Shown here one piece after another: positions 16,877 to 25,638 of a DNA stretch of 64,000 bases. Made by a program: the position numbers and the translations under genes. Source of the stretch: Saltatorellus ferox (lineage in GTDB: Bacteria > Planctomycetota > UBA1135 > GCA-002686595); NCBI GenBank assembly GCA_007751475.1, contig CP036434.1, positions 5,709,524-5,773,523 of the forward strand, written 5' to 3'. Positions within the stretch are counted from its first letter, which is position 1, and every line of letters starts with the position of its first letter. The notes below the pieces were generated by a model. That model searched no databases. It was not told the origin of the DNA and saw only the letters and a list, made by a program, of their open reading frames with translations.

Positions 16877-18199
16877 GTGAAAATCGCCATCCTCGGCGCC
16901 GGTATCTCCGGCATGGCCCTCGCCCGCTTCCTCGAGCAGGGCGGCGTTTCCAGGGATTCCCTGCACCTCTTCGAAGCGGGCTCCGTCGCCGGCGGTCTCT
17001 GCCACTCGAAGACCGTCGACGGATTCACCTACGACGTCGCGGGCGGGCACATCCTGTTCAGCAAGGACGCCGAGGCGATGCAGTGGATGAAGGACGAGGC
17101 CGGCGGCGACGACGCGTTCGTCACCTGCGACCGGAACACGAAGATTCGCTTCGACGACAAGTGGGTTCACTACCCGTTCGAGAACGGCATCGGCGACCTG
17201 CCGAAGCAGGCGAACTTCGAGTGCCTGAAGGGTTACGTCGATGCGTGGCACCAGCGCCAGCTGACGGGCTCGCCCGCGCCGAAGGACTTTGCGTCCTGGA
17301 TCCGCTGGCGCTTCGGCGACGGGATCGCAGAGCACTTCATGGATCCCTACAACGAGAAGATCTGGAAGCGTCCGCTGGAGAAGATCACGAGCGACTGGGT
17401 CGCGGGACGCGTGCCGGACGCGCCGATCGAGGACATCCTGAAGGCCGCCATCGGCGTGCGCACCGAGGGCTACACCCACCAGGCGATCTTCTACTACCCG
17501 AAAACGGGCGGCTTCCAGGGCATCACCGACGGACTCGCCGCGACCCTCGGCGATCGCGTGCGCCTGAACACGCCGGTCACGAACGTGCGCAAGAAGGGCG
17601 ACCGATGGATCGTGAACGACGAGGAGTTCGACGTCGTCGTGAACACGATCTCGCTGACGTACATGCCCGACCTGATCGAGGGCATGCCCGCCGATGTCGC
17701 GAAGGCGATGCGCGAACTCGAGTACAACGGCCTCGTGACGTACCTGATCGCGCTCGATCGGGCCGAGCACCCGAACCTCTCGTGGATCTACCTTCCGCAG
17801 AAGAGCCAGGGTCCGGCGAACCGCGTGACGTACATGTCGAACTACTCGCCGGGCAACGCGCCGGAGGGCAAGACCTCGTTCCTGATCGAGATCACGACGC
17901 CGGGCGGCCAGCCGTTCCCGGGCCTGGACCTTGAGGAAGACGTGATCCAAGGCCTCGAAACGGCGGGCCTCCTGAAGCGGAACGAGATCCTCTTCACGGA
18001 CCGTAGCCAGGTGAACCACGCCTACGTCGTGTTCGACCACGAGTACCACAGGCGCCGCGATCTGGCGCTGGGCTGGATGACCGAGCAGGGCCTGCATCCG
18101 CTGGGCCGCTTCGGGCGCTTCGAGTACGACAACTCGGACCAGTGCGTCATCAAGGCGCGGGCGAAGGCGGCGGAGATGCTGCCGGACCTCTTGGGTTAG
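16877..18199 (+). CDS. FAD-dependent oxidoreductase, UDP-galactopyranose mutase/protoporphyrinogen oxidase-like
   Basis: The 440-residue product starts with an FAD-binding Rossmann motif (KIAILGAGISGMALARFLEQ) followed by GGLCHSKTVDGFTYDVAGGHILF. That arrangement fits UDP-galactopyranose mutase and related amine-oxidase-fold enzymes. The conserved YNEKIWKRPLEKITSDWVAGRVP and the FYYPKTGGFQGITDGLA segment are typical of this group in surface-polysaccharide clusters. The GTG start is used because it places the Rossmann motif at residue 2. It lies beside glycan genes at 18.2-26.7 kb, which suggests a sugar-modifying role. The precise substrate is not resolvable. Confidence 0.75.
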   Translation: MKIAILGAGISGMALARFLEQGGVSRDSLHLFEAGSVAGGLCHSKTVDGFTYDVAGGHILFSKDAEAMQWMKDEAGGDDAFVTCDRNTKIRFDDKWVHYPFENGIGDLPKQANFECLKGYVDAWHQRQLTGSPAPKDFASWIRWRFGDGIAEHFMDPYNEKIWKRPLEKITSDWVAGRVPDAPIEDILKAAIGVRTEGYTHQAIFYYPKTGGFQGITDGLAATLGDRVRLNTPVTNVRKKGDRWIVNDEEFDVVVNTISLTYMPDLIEGMPADVAKAMRELEYNGLVTYLIALDRAEHPNLSWIYLPQKSQGPANRVTYMSNYSPGNAPEGKTSFLIEITTPGGQPFPGLDLEEDVIQGLETAGLLKRNEILFTDRSQVNHAYVVFDHEYHRRRDLALGWMTEQGLHPLGRFGRFEYDNSDQCVIKARAKAAEMLPDLLG

Positions 18200-18223
18200 C
18201 CCGGGCGTAGCTTCTCCAGGCGG

Positions 18224-18874
18224 CTACCTCTCCAGGCGCTTGGCCGGGCTTCCCACGTAGACGCCCGGCTCCTCGATATCGCGGACCACCATCGCGCCCA
18301 TGCCGATGGTGACGTCGTCGCAGAGGCGGATGCCCTGCCGGACGGCGGCGTTCGTGCCGATGTAGACGCGATCTCCGAAGTGGCACGAGCCGCTGAGCTT
18401 GGCCCCCGGAGCCGTCGTCAGGTAGTCGCCTGCGACGGTGTCGTGCCCCACGGTCGTGAGCAGATTGAGGTGCGTATGGGCGCCCAGCCGAATGTCGGTG
18501 GTCACCACGCAGCCGGCCGTGATCACGCTTCCCGCGCCGATCTCGACCCAGTCCGAAACGCAGGCCGACGGATGAATCAGCGTCCGGAAACGCGTTCCCT
18601 CCGGCAGCCCCTCCACGATCTTCCTGCGCGTACCGGGATCTCCGATCGCCACGACGACCTCGTAGAGCTCCGGATCGAACTCCGCGTCCGAGATGACCGG
18701 CACGCCAAGAACGCTGCGGGTCGTCTCGCAGAAGGCAAGGGTCTCCAGGAAGCACGCGACTTCCGCCAGCCGCTCGGCGGGGAGACCGAAGCAGTCCTTG
18801 GCGCAGAAGAGCACCTCCTTCCCGAAACCGCTGGCGCCAGCGATCAGGAGCTTGCGGCCACCGCTCAGTTCCAA
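18224..18874 (-). CDS. PglD/NeuD-family sugar acyltransferase (candidate LegH)
   Basis: The 216-residue product has the PglD/NeuD two-part layout. An N-terminal Rossmann-like UDP-sugar domain (KLLIAGASGFGKEVLF) is followed by a left-handed beta-helix of hexapeptide repeats (IEIGAGSVITAGCVVTTDI, LGAHTHLNLLTTVGHDTVAG with the catalytic-type His, and VYIGTNAAVRQGI). Such enzymes acetylate amino sugars. In this cluster it could supply the LegH N-acetylation step between LegC and LegG, or an O-acetylation; this is inferred. The start is a TTG at 18874 with an AAGGTGAG ribosome site 6 nt upstream. It overlaps the upstream gene by 10 bp. Confidence 0.75.
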   Translation of the reverse strand: MELSGGRKLLIAGASGFGKEVLFCAKDCFGLPAERLAEVACFLETLAFCETTRSVLGVPVISDAEFDPELYEVVVAIGDPGTRRKIVEGLPEGTRFRTLIHPSACVSDWVEIGAGSVITAGCVVTTDIRLGAHTHLNLLTTVGHDTVAGDYLTTAPGAKLSGSCHFGDRVYIGTNAAVRQGIRLCDDVTIGMGAMVVRDIEEPGVYVGSPAKRLER

Positions 18875-20304
18875 AACGCGCTCACCTTGCGATGGAACCG
18901 CAGCAGCTTCCGCTGCATGCGAGTCGGCTTGATCTCTTGGCCCTTGAAGGCACCTTCGAAGAGCCCGTCGGGCTCGAAGAAGCGATACGGGATCCCCCGG
19001 GTCGCCTGGTAGTAGCCGTAGCGGAGCGCTCCATCGCGATCCGCCACCGGGAGCGACCTGTCCACGAGCATCGCCATGAGCTCCTCCATGGAGGCCGGCT
19101 CGTACGCCGCGCCGAGGCCTGCGTAGAGCCCCCGTCCCGCCAGCACCGAGGGGCGCTGCCAGAAGGTGGCTTCGATCCCAGCGGTCGAGCCGCTCGTGAC
19201 GACCACGTTCGCTTCGCGCATGAGTGCGTAGGTCGACACGGCCGAGTCCGGCGGGATGACCGTGACGTTGCGCAGGTTCCAACCCACCATGTCGCTGACG
19301 TTCGAACTCTTCGCGCCCTCCGGGTTCGGGTGGATCCGAATCGTCAGGTGCACGTCGTCGCCAGGGAGCTCGGAGATGGCGCGGGCGATCGCGACCGTGG
19401 CCGCGTGGGGCGACTCGAAGAGCGGGCTCTCCCACTCCTTGCCGATCGAGACGAACTCGTGCTCCGTCGTGGTGAAGAGCGCCACGTTGTGACGCGCGGG
19501 ATCCCAGGTGTCGGGCAGCTCGTTCTGGGACTGGCCGCGAACGAAGGAGATCCAGGAGCCCATCTGCCCCCTGGGGCGCCCCTCGAACCAGCCAGCGCCG
19601 AGGGTCCTGCGCTCCTCCTCGCTGTGCTCGCTGCCCGCCCAGACCGCCTCGACCCGCTCCCGGGTCGCGGCGATGTCGTGGGGCATCGCGTTCTCGAAGA
19701 GCCCGTAGTGCTGGAGGTCCTTGCCGCGCTCGTGGATGAAGCAGTCGACGCCCATGGAGCGGGCGCCGCGCAGGATCCCCCGCATCGGCGCCATCCTCCC
19801 GTTGAAGGCGTAGACCCGGTCGATGGCGTGGTTCTCCAGCAGCCGGCGCGTGCCGAGATAGGCCGTACCCGCGGTGCGGAGGAGCCGGTCGACAAGCTCG
19901 CCCGCGGGGTCGATGTTCGCGTCCTTGGCGAGCCAGACCGCGCTGGAGAGAGCTCCCCAGCCGATGTCGCACTCGTCGAGGTAGAGGCCCTTCAGCTCCT
20001 CCATGGAGCCGATCCCGATGGGAATCCCCTCCAGGCGGCGGCGATCCTCGTCCGTGAGGAGCTTCGAAAGCTCCAGCACGCGCACCTCTCCGCCCAGGAG
20101 TCCGAGGCCTCGCTCGACCCCCATGCGGCAGGCCCGGCACTGGACCGCGTCGTGGCCTGGGTTCGGCTCGCACGAGGCAAACGCGGCGTCGCAGAGGACC
20201 CAGGTCACCTCGTCGCCCGCCTCGAGGTGACGCTCGGCGATCTCCAGCTCGGTGCCGGTGTGGTGGGCCCAGAGGCCAAAGGTTCCAAAGAAGGCAACGT
20301 GCAT
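18865..20304 (-). CDS. surface-carbohydrate biosynthesis protein, glycosyltransferase-like
   Basis: The 479-residue product begins MHVAFFGTFGLWAHHTGTEL and has no signal peptide. The pattern suggests a GT-B-like fold: an N-terminal domain with RVYAFNGRMAPMRGILRGAR, GVDCFIHERGKD, and a C-terminal half with VHLTIRIHPNPEG and VVVTSGSTAGIEATFWQRPS, as in capsule or lipid-linked-polysaccharide synthesis proteins. A Cys-rich segment (CDAAFASCEPNP, VQCRACRMG) is unusual. It overlaps the acetyltransferase by 10 bp and diverges from legB, so it likely belongs to the same nonulosonic-acid glycan locus, perhaps as the transferase. The acceptor and donor are unknown. The ATG at 20304 precedes the first conserved strand. 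Confidence 0.65.
   Translation of the reverse strand: MHVAFFGTFGLWAHHTGTELEIAERHLEAGDEVTWVLCDAAFASCEPNPGHDAVQCRACRMGVERGLGLLGGEVRVLELSKLLTDEDRRRLEGIPIGIGSMEELKGLYLDECDIGWGALSSAVWLAKDANIDPAGELVDRLLRTAGTAYLGTRRLLENHAIDRVYAFNGRMAPMRGILRGARSMGVDCFIHERGKDLQHYGLFENAMPHDIAATRERVEAVWAGSEHSEEERRTLGAGWFEGRPRGQMGSWISFVRGQSQNELPDTWDPARHNVALFTTTEHEFVSIGKEWESPLFESPHAATVAIARAISELPGDDVHLTIRIHPNPEGAKSSNVSDMVGWNLRNVTVIPPDSAVSTYALMREANVVVTSGSTAGIEATFWQRPSVLAGRGLYAGLGAAYEPASMEELMAMLVDRSLPVADRDGALRYGYYQATRGIPYRFFEPDGLFEGAFKGQEIKPTRMQRKLLRFHRKVSAFWN
18881..18888 (-). promoter_or_regulatory. ribosome binding site deciding the TTG start of the PglD/NeuD gene
   Basis: The complement reads AAGGTGAG, 6 nt before the TTG at 18874-18872. 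No ATG or GTG lies between it and the conserved KLLIAGASG motif, so this site supports the TTG start inside the end of the upstream gene. Confidence 0.5.
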
Positions 20305-20488
20305 GATCTGGCCCTCCCGGGCCGTCCAGACGATAGCAAAGCGCCCTTGCCGAACAAGCTCCCGGCCCATGGAGGTTGAGTTCAGGGCCGCTGGCTGCGA
20401 CCATGGCCGCTCACCTCCGCCCCTCCACCCGGCTCCAAGGAGCGGGGCTCCAGGGCCGTCCGGTTCCGCTCACCACCTCCTTCGTCAG

Positions 20489-21499
20489 TTGAAACTCAAG
20501 GGCAAGAAAGTCGTCGTCACGGGCGCGGACGGATTCATCGGCAGCCACCTCGTGGAACACCTGGTGCGCTCCGGGGCCGACGTCACCGCTTTCGTGCTCT
20601 ACAACAGCTTCGGGCACTGGGGCTGGCTCGACGATTCTCCGGCGGAGATACGGGAGTCCATCCGCGTGATCGCGGGCGATATCCGTGACCCCCACGGCGT
20701 CCGGAACGCGCTCACCGGCGCCGACGCGGTGATGCACCTCGCGGCGCTGATCGCGATCCCCTACTCGTACCACTCGCCGGACACCTACATCGAGACGAAC
20801 ATCCGCGGCACGCTCAACGTCGTGCAGGCCGCCCGCGATCTCGGCATCGAACGAGTGGTGCACACGTCCACGAGCGAGGTGTACGGGACGGCGCGCTTCG
20901 TCCCGATCACGGAAGAGCATCCGCTCCAGGGGCAGTCCCCGTACTCGGCGTCGAAGATCGGCGCCGACCAGATCGCCGCCAGCTTCCACGCCTCCTTCGA
21001 AACACCCGTCGCCACGATCCGGCCGTTCAACACCTACGGCCCGCGCCAGTCGGCGCGCGCCGTCATCCCGACGGTGATCGGTCAGATCGCCTCCGGCTCC
21101 CGGAAGATCCAGCTCGGCGCGCTCTCCCCGACCCGTGACTTCAACTTCGTGGCCGACACGGTCCGCGGCTTCGTGGCGGTCGCCGAGGCGGACGCTGCGG
21201 TGGGCGACGTCATCAACGTGGGCAGCGGCTTCGAGATCTCCATCGGCGACATGGTCAAGCTCATCGGCGATGTCATGGGAACGGAGGTCGAGGTCGAACT
21301 CGATCCCGCCCGCGTGCGGCCGAAGGGCAGCGAGGTCGAGCGCCTGCTCGCCTGCAACCGCAAGGCCCGCGAAGTGGCGGGCTGGACCCCGGAGTACGGC
21401 GGCCTCGAAGGCTTCCGGCGCGGACTCGAGGCGACGAGCGCGTGGTTCTCCGAGCCGCAGAACCTCGCCAGGTACAAGACCGGGACGTACAACGTATGA
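20489..21499 (+). CDS. legB: NAD-dependent 4,6-dehydratase LegB (SDR family)
   Basis: LegB dehydrates a nucleotide-activated GlcNAc to the 4-keto-6-deoxy sugar, the first committed step of legionaminic-acid synthesis. The product has the extended-SDR motif VVVTGADGFIGSHL, the family marker YNSFGHWGWLDD, the catalytic TSTSEVYG with YSASKIGAD (Tyr-x-x-x-Lys), and VRPKGSEVERLLACNRKA. The frame is open upstream. A TTG at 20489 was chosen because it sits 3 residues before the GKKVVVTG strand; no strong ribosome site is visible, so the exact start is uncertain. It is the first gene of a coupled five-gene run. Confidence 0.85.
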   Translation: MKLKGKKVVVTGADGFIGSHLVEHLVRSGADVTAFVLYNSFGHWGWLDDSPAEIRESIRVIAGDIRDPHGVRNALTGADAVMHLAALIAIPYSYHSPDTYIETNIRGTLNVVQAARDLGIERVVHTSTSEVYGTARFVPITEEHPLQGQSPYSASKIGADQIAASFHASFETPVATIRPFNTYGPRQSARAVIPTVIGQIASGSRKIQLGALSPTRDFNFVADTVRGFVAVAEADAAVGDVINVGSGFEISIGDMVKLIGDVMGTEVEVELDPARVRPKGSEVERLLACNRKAREVAGWTPEYGGLEGFRRGLEATSAWFSEPQNLARYKTGTYNV

Positions 21500-22719
21500 C
21501 CGCTTCCACGGACGCCTCGAAGGCCGAGATTCTGGGCGCTCTGGGGCGCGTGCTCGGCGCGCCCCAGAAGATGATCCCGCTGCACGAGCCGGAGTTCCGG
21601 GGCAACGAGCTGGCGTACGTGAGCGACTGCATCGAGACCGGCTGGGTGTCCAGCGTGGGCGCCTTCGTCACTCGCCTGGAGAAGGATCTAGGGACGCTCT
21701 TCGATCGGCCCCACGCGGTCGCGACGAGCACCGGCACGGCGGCTCTCCACGTCTGCTTGCTCCTCGCGGGCGTGGAGCCAGGGGACCACGTGTTGCTGCC
21801 CACGCTGACCTTCGTGGCGACCGCGAACGCGGTCAGCTACACCGGCGCGGTCCCCCACTTCGTGGACGCCGAGCCGCATTCGCTCGGCGTCGACGCCAGC
21901 AAGCTGCGCGAGCATCTCCGTGAAACCGCGCGCATCGAGAACGGGCGGCTCCTGGACCGCGCCACCGGCGCTCGCATTCGAGCGCTCGTCGTCACACACA
22001 TCTTCGGCCACCCCGCCGACCTCGACGTTCTCGCCGAGCTGGCCCGGGAGTTCCACCTCGTGCTCGTGGAGGACGCGGCGGAGTCGATCGGCTCGCTCTA
22101 TCGCGGCGAGCCCACCGGTCGGCACGGGCTGGTCTCCGCGGTCAGCTTCAACGGCAACAAGGTCGTGACGACCGGCGGCGGCGGCGCGATCCTGACCGGT
22201 TCGAAGGAGCTGGGCGAACGCGCGAAGCACCTGACGACGACCGCGCGCGTCCCGCACCGCTGGGGCTACATGCACGACGAGGTCGGGTTCAACTATCGTC
22301 TGCCGAACCTCAATGCGGCGCTGGGCTGTGCCCAGCTGGAGCGGCTGGACGACATGCTCCGACGAAAGCGCGAGCTCAGCGCGAGCTACCGCGCCGCCTT
22401 CGCCACCGTGGAGGGCGCCTCCTTCCTCGAGGAGCCCGCGAACACGACGAGCAACTACTGGCTCAACGCGATCGTGCTCGATGAGGAACTCGCGGCGCAT
22501 CGCGACGAGCTACTCGATGCACTCAACGCGGCCCACTACATGTCGCGGCCGCTGTGGACCTCGATGCACCGGCTTCCCATGTTCGAAGGCTGCCCGCGCA
22601 TGGACGTGTCCGTCGCCGAATCGCTGGAGGCGCGCGTGATCAACATCCCGAGCAGCCCGCGCCTCGCGGACCTGAGTGACACCGCGGACCCAGGCAGCGG
22701 CGGAGCGCCGACGGCATGA
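21496..22719 (+). CDS. legC: PLP aminotransferase LegC (DegT/DnrJ/EryC1/StrS family)
   Basis: LegC aminates the C4-keto group made by LegB. The 407-residue product has VDAEPHSLGVD, the PLP-phosphate residues VEDAAESIGS (Asp193), and the Schiff-base region SFNGNKVVTTGGGG (Lys222). GFNYRLPNLNAALGCAQLE is the usual C-terminal signature. Its ATG overlaps the legB stop (ATGA), and its own stop overlaps the next start, so it is translationally coupled on both sides. The length is normal for LegC/NeuE-type aminotransferases. Confidence 0.88.
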   Translation: MTASTDASKAEILGALGRVLGAPQKMIPLHEPEFRGNELAYVSDCIETGWVSSVGAFVTRLEKDLGTLFDRPHAVATSTGTAALHVCLLLAGVEPGDHVLLPTLTFVATANAVSYTGAVPHFVDAEPHSLGVDASKLREHLRETARIENGRLLDRATGARIRALVVTHIFGHPADLDVLAELAREFHLVLVEDAAESIGSLYRGEPTGRHGLVSAVSFNGNKVVTTGGGGAILTGSKELGERAKHLTTTARVPHRWGYMHDEVGFNYRLPNLNAALGCAQLERLDDMLRRKRELSASYRAAFATVEGASFLEEPANTTSNYWLNAIVLDEELAAHRDELLDALNAAHYMSRPLWTSMHRLPMFEGCPRMDVSVAESLEARVINIPSSPRLADLSDTADPGSGGAPTA

Positions 22720-23894
22720 GCGCCCCGCTGCACGTCGCGGTCGTCACGGGCAGCCGCGCCGAGTACGGCCTCTTGTACTGGCCGATCGTCGACATGCTCG
22801 CGGCCGAGGACCTCAAGATGAGCCTGGTCGTCACGGGCTCCCACCTCTCCAGGCGCCACGGCCACACGGTCGATGCAATCCGCGCGGACGGCGTTCCCAT
22901 CGCGGAAGAGGTTCCGATCGACCTGCACGCGGACGACCGTTCGAGCACCGTCCGCGCCCTCGCGCAGGCGACGGAGGGCTGCGGCGCCGCGTTCGAGCGG
23001 CTCCGGCCGGACCTCGTGATGGTGCTGGGCGATCGCTTCGAGATCCTGGGCGCGGTCCAGGCGGCCTCGCTCTCGGGCATCCCCGTGGTGCACGTGGGCG
23101 GCGGCGACGTCACGGCGGGCGCGTTCGACGATTCCATCCGGCACGCGATCACCAAGCTCAGTCACCTCCACCTCGTCACGAACGAGGAGTCCGCCGCCAG
23201 GGTCCGCCAGCTCGGGGAATCTCCTGAGCGCGTGCACGTCGTGGGCAATCCTGGCCTGGATCACATCGAACGGCGTGAGCGCATGCCGCTCGCGGAGCTG
23301 GAAGCGTCCCTTGGCGTTCCGCTCGGACCGCGCAATCTGCTCTTCACGTTTCATCCCGTCACGATGGAGCGCGATCTCGGGCGCGGACAGCTCGAGCGGC
23401 TGCTGGAAGCCCTCGTGACCGAACTCGCGCCCGCCGGCGAAACGGACGCGCGGCTCTTCGTGACCGGAGCGAATGCCGACCCCGGGTTCGCGGCGATCGG
23501 CGCGGCCCTCGATCGCTTCGTCGCGGCGAACGCCCGCTGGGTCCATGCCTATCCATCCCTCGGGCAAGCGCGCTACCTGAGCCTGATGGACCGCGTGGAC
23601 GCGGTCGTCGGGAACTCCTCCAGCGGGCTGACCGAAGCGCCATCCTTCGGCGTCTGGTCGGTCGACGTGGGCAACCGGCAGGCCGGGCGGCTCGCCGGCG
23701 AGACGGTACTGCACTGCGAGTCGGACGTGCCTTCGATCCGCGAGGCCCTCCAGGTCGCACTCGCGGGCCCGCCGCCCGCCGGGCTCGGGAATCCCTACGG
23801 CGATGGTCACACGTCTCCCCGTATCCTGCGGATCCTGCGCGACGCGCCCGCTCCGCACGAACTACTCCAGAAACACTTCCAGGACCTCCCATGA
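22716..23894 (+). CDS. legG: UDP/GDP-sugar hydrolysing 2-epimerase LegG (NeuC-type)
   Basis: LegG epimerises and hydrolyses the nucleotide-linked diamino sugar to give free 2,4-diacetamido-trideoxymannose. The 392-residue product shows the NeuC pattern: AVVTGSRAEYGLLYWPI, GDRFEILGAVQAAS, VHVGGGDVTAGAFDDSIRHAITKLSHLH, NPGLDHI and VVGNSSSGLTEAPSFG. The position after legC, with an ATGA overlap, supports the legionaminic rather than the sialic-acid assignment. The substrate nucleotide (UDP or GDP) cannot be read from the sequence, but the adjacent PtmE-like gene suggests GDP. Confidence 0.85.
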   Translation: MSAPLHVAVVTGSRAEYGLLYWPIVDMLAAEDLKMSLVVTGSHLSRRHGHTVDAIRADGVPIAEEVPIDLHADDRSSTVRALAQATEGCGAAFERLRPDLVMVLGDRFEILGAVQAASLSGIPVVHVGGGDVTAGAFDDSIRHAITKLSHLHLVTNEESAARVRQLGESPERVHVVGNPGLDHIERRERMPLAELEASLGVPLGPRNLLFTFHPVTMERDLGRGQLERLLEALVTELAPAGETDARLFVTGANADPGFAAIGAALDRFVAANARWVHAYPSLGQARYLSLMDRVDAVVGNSSSGLTEAPSFGVWSVDVGNRQAGRLAGETVLHCESDVPSIREALQVALAGPPPAGLGNPYGDGHTSPRILRILRDAPAPHELLQKHFQDLP

Positions 23895-24940
23895 AAAACT
23901 GGAAGGAGACGCTCGTCGCGCCCACCGCCACGCTCTTCGAAGCGCTCGCCGCGATCAACCGATCGGCGTGCCAGATAGCGCTCGTGATCGACGAGGACAT
24001 GAGGCTCATCGGCACCCTGAGCGACGGCGATGCCCGGCGCGCGATCCTCTCGGGGCACGCGCTCGATCAGCCGATTCACGACGCGGCGAACCCCTCTCCC
24101 ACGTGCGCGCGCCCCGGGGATAGGCCGTCCGACCTCCTGCGCTTGATGCGGGACCGCGGCCTCCACCAGATCCCGGTACTGGAAGAGAGCGGTATCGTGG
24201 TCGGGCTGGCGACCATCGACGAACTCCTTCACGCGACCTCCCGCCCCGAGGAAGTCGTGATCATGGTCGGCGGGTTCGGACGTCGCCTGCGCGACCTGAC
24301 GCGCAACGTGCCGAAGCCGATGCTCTCCGTGGGCGGCCGGCCTATCCTGGAAACGATCCTCACGAACTTTCGCGCCCAGGGCTTCAAGCGGTTCTGGTTC
24401 GCGGTGCACTTCAAGGCGGAGATCGTGGAGGCGCACTTCGGCGACGGGTCGAAGTGGGGCGTCGAGATTCGCTACCTCCGGGAGGAAGAGCCCCTGGGAA
24501 CGGCGGGAGCGCTCGGGCTTCTGCCCCATGTTCCCGAGCGCCCGTTGATCCTGACCAACGGCGACCTCCTGACGACCGTGGACTACACGCATCTAGTGGA
24601 CCGGCATATCGCTTCCGGCTGCGACGCCACGATGGCGGTGCGCGACTACGAGGTCCAGGTGCCCTTCGGGGTCATCAAGGACGTGGACGGCGCGATCGAA
24701 ACGATCGAGGAGAAGCCCGTGTATCACTCGACGGTGAACGCGGGCATCTACGTGCTCTCCCCGAGCGTCCTGGGCCTCATTCCGAAGAGGGAGCGTATGG
24801 ACGTCACCACGCTGTTCGAGCTCGCCATCGAAAGCGGGCTCCGGGCGCGCAGTCACCGGATCGACGGCTACTGGCGAGACATCGGACGCGTCGACGACTT
24901 CCAGCGCGCCAACACCGACTACGACGAGGTCTTTCCGTGA
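23891..24940 (+). CDS. CBS-domain nucleotidyltransferase, PtmE-like (glucosamine-1-phosphate guanylyltransferase)
   Basis: Residues ~1-118 form a pair of CBS domains (QIALVIDEDMRLIGTLSDGD, QIPVLEESGIVVGLATIDEL). Residues ~121-349 form an NTP-transferase domain (VGGFGRRLRDLTRNVPKPML, LILTNGDLLTTVDYTHLVD, RDYEVQVPFGVI, VNAGIYVLSP). This order matches Campylobacter PtmE, which makes GDP-glucosamine to feed legionaminic-acid synthesis. The gene is coupled to legG and legF by 4-bp overlaps (ATGA and GTGA). The guanylyl specificity is inferred from context; the fold alone allows other nucleotides. Confidence 0.8.
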   Translation: MKNWKETLVAPTATLFEALAAINRSACQIALVIDEDMRLIGTLSDGDARRAILSGHALDQPIHDAANPSPTCARPGDRPSDLLRLMRDRGLHQIPVLEESGIVVGLATIDELLHATSRPEEVVIMVGGFGRRLRDLTRNVPKPMLSVGGRPILETILTNFRAQGFKRFWFAVHFKAEIVEAHFGDGSKWGVEIRYLREEEPLGTAGALGLLPHVPERPLILTNGDLLTTVDYTHLVDRHIASGCDATMAVRDYEVQVPFGVIKDVDGAIETIEEKPVYHSTVNAGIYVLSPSVLGLIPKRERMDVTTLFELAIESGLRARSHRIDGYWRDIGRVDDFQRANTDYDEVFP

Positions 24941-25638
24941 TCGGCGACCGGCGCGTGCTCGGGCTGATCCCTGCGCGAGGTGGCTCGAAGGGGCTCCCCC
25001 ACAAGAACGTCCTGCCCCTGGGTGGCAAGCCGCTCCTGGCGTGGACGGTGGAGGCGGCGCTCGCGTGCCCGGCCATCGATCGCGTCATCCTCTCCAGCGA
25101 TGACGAGGCGATCGCGGCGGTCGCCCGGGAGTACGGCTGCGAGGTACCGTTCGTTCGGCCCGCGAATCTGGCGACGGATACCGCGGGGGCGATCGACGTG
25201 GCGCTGCACGCGCTGGACGAGGTGCCGGGCTTCGACGTTCTCGTGCTGCTCCAGCCGACGTCGCCGCTGCGCACGGCGGAGGACCTGGCCCGCGCCGCCG
25301 AAGTGCTCGATAGAAGCGGCGCGCCCTCCTGCGTTTCGGTTCGCCCTGCGATGGAGAACCCGGCGTGGATGTTCCGGCTCGGCGGCGCATCGGAACTCGT
25401 TCCCTTCGTGGACCCGAGCCAGCGACCCGCGCGGCGCCAGGACCTCGACCAGGCGTACGTGCTGAACGGCGCGCTCTACTACGCCACCACCGAGCAGCTG
25501 CGCTCCGCTCGCTCGTTCGTGACCGAACGCACCGTGGCCTACGTCATGCCATCGGACCGCTCGATCGACATCGATACGGCCGCGGATCTGGCGCGAGCCG
25601 AGGCGATCCTCGGCGCGGGCGAGCGCGACTCAGGGTAA
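24937..25638 (+). CDS. legF: CMP-legionaminic acid synthetase (LegF/NeuA family)
   Basis: The 233-residue product activates the nonulosonic acid with CTP. Its signatures are GLIPARGGSKGLPHKNVLPL, LSSDDEAIAAVAREYG, LLQPTSPLRTAEDL, VSVRPAMENPAWM and the C-terminal IDIDTAADLARAE (DID-type motif). The start is a GTG at 24937, overlapping the upstream stop as GTGA. An upstream ATG in the same frame would lie inside the PtmE-like gene and is rejected. Its 3' end overlaps the convergent synthase gene by 9 bp. Confidence 0.88.
   Translation: MIGDRRVLGLIPARGGSKGLPHKNVLPLGGKPLLAWTVEAALACPAIDRVILSSDDEAIAAVAREYGCEVPFVRPANLATDTAGAIDVALHALDEVPGFDVLVLLQPTSPLRTAEDLARAAEVLDRSGAPSCVSVRPAMENPAWMFRLGGASELVPFVDPSQRPARRQDLDQAYVLNGALYYATTEQLRSARSFVTERTVAYVMPSDRSIDIDTAADLARAEAILGAGERDSG

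Noticed and set aside
18865..20404. Acetyltransferase frame extended upstream over the glycosyltransferase-like gene
   Set aside because: The open frame runs to 20404, but only the part after 18874 shows the PglD/NeuD pattern. The upstream part is an alternative frame of another clearly coding gene.
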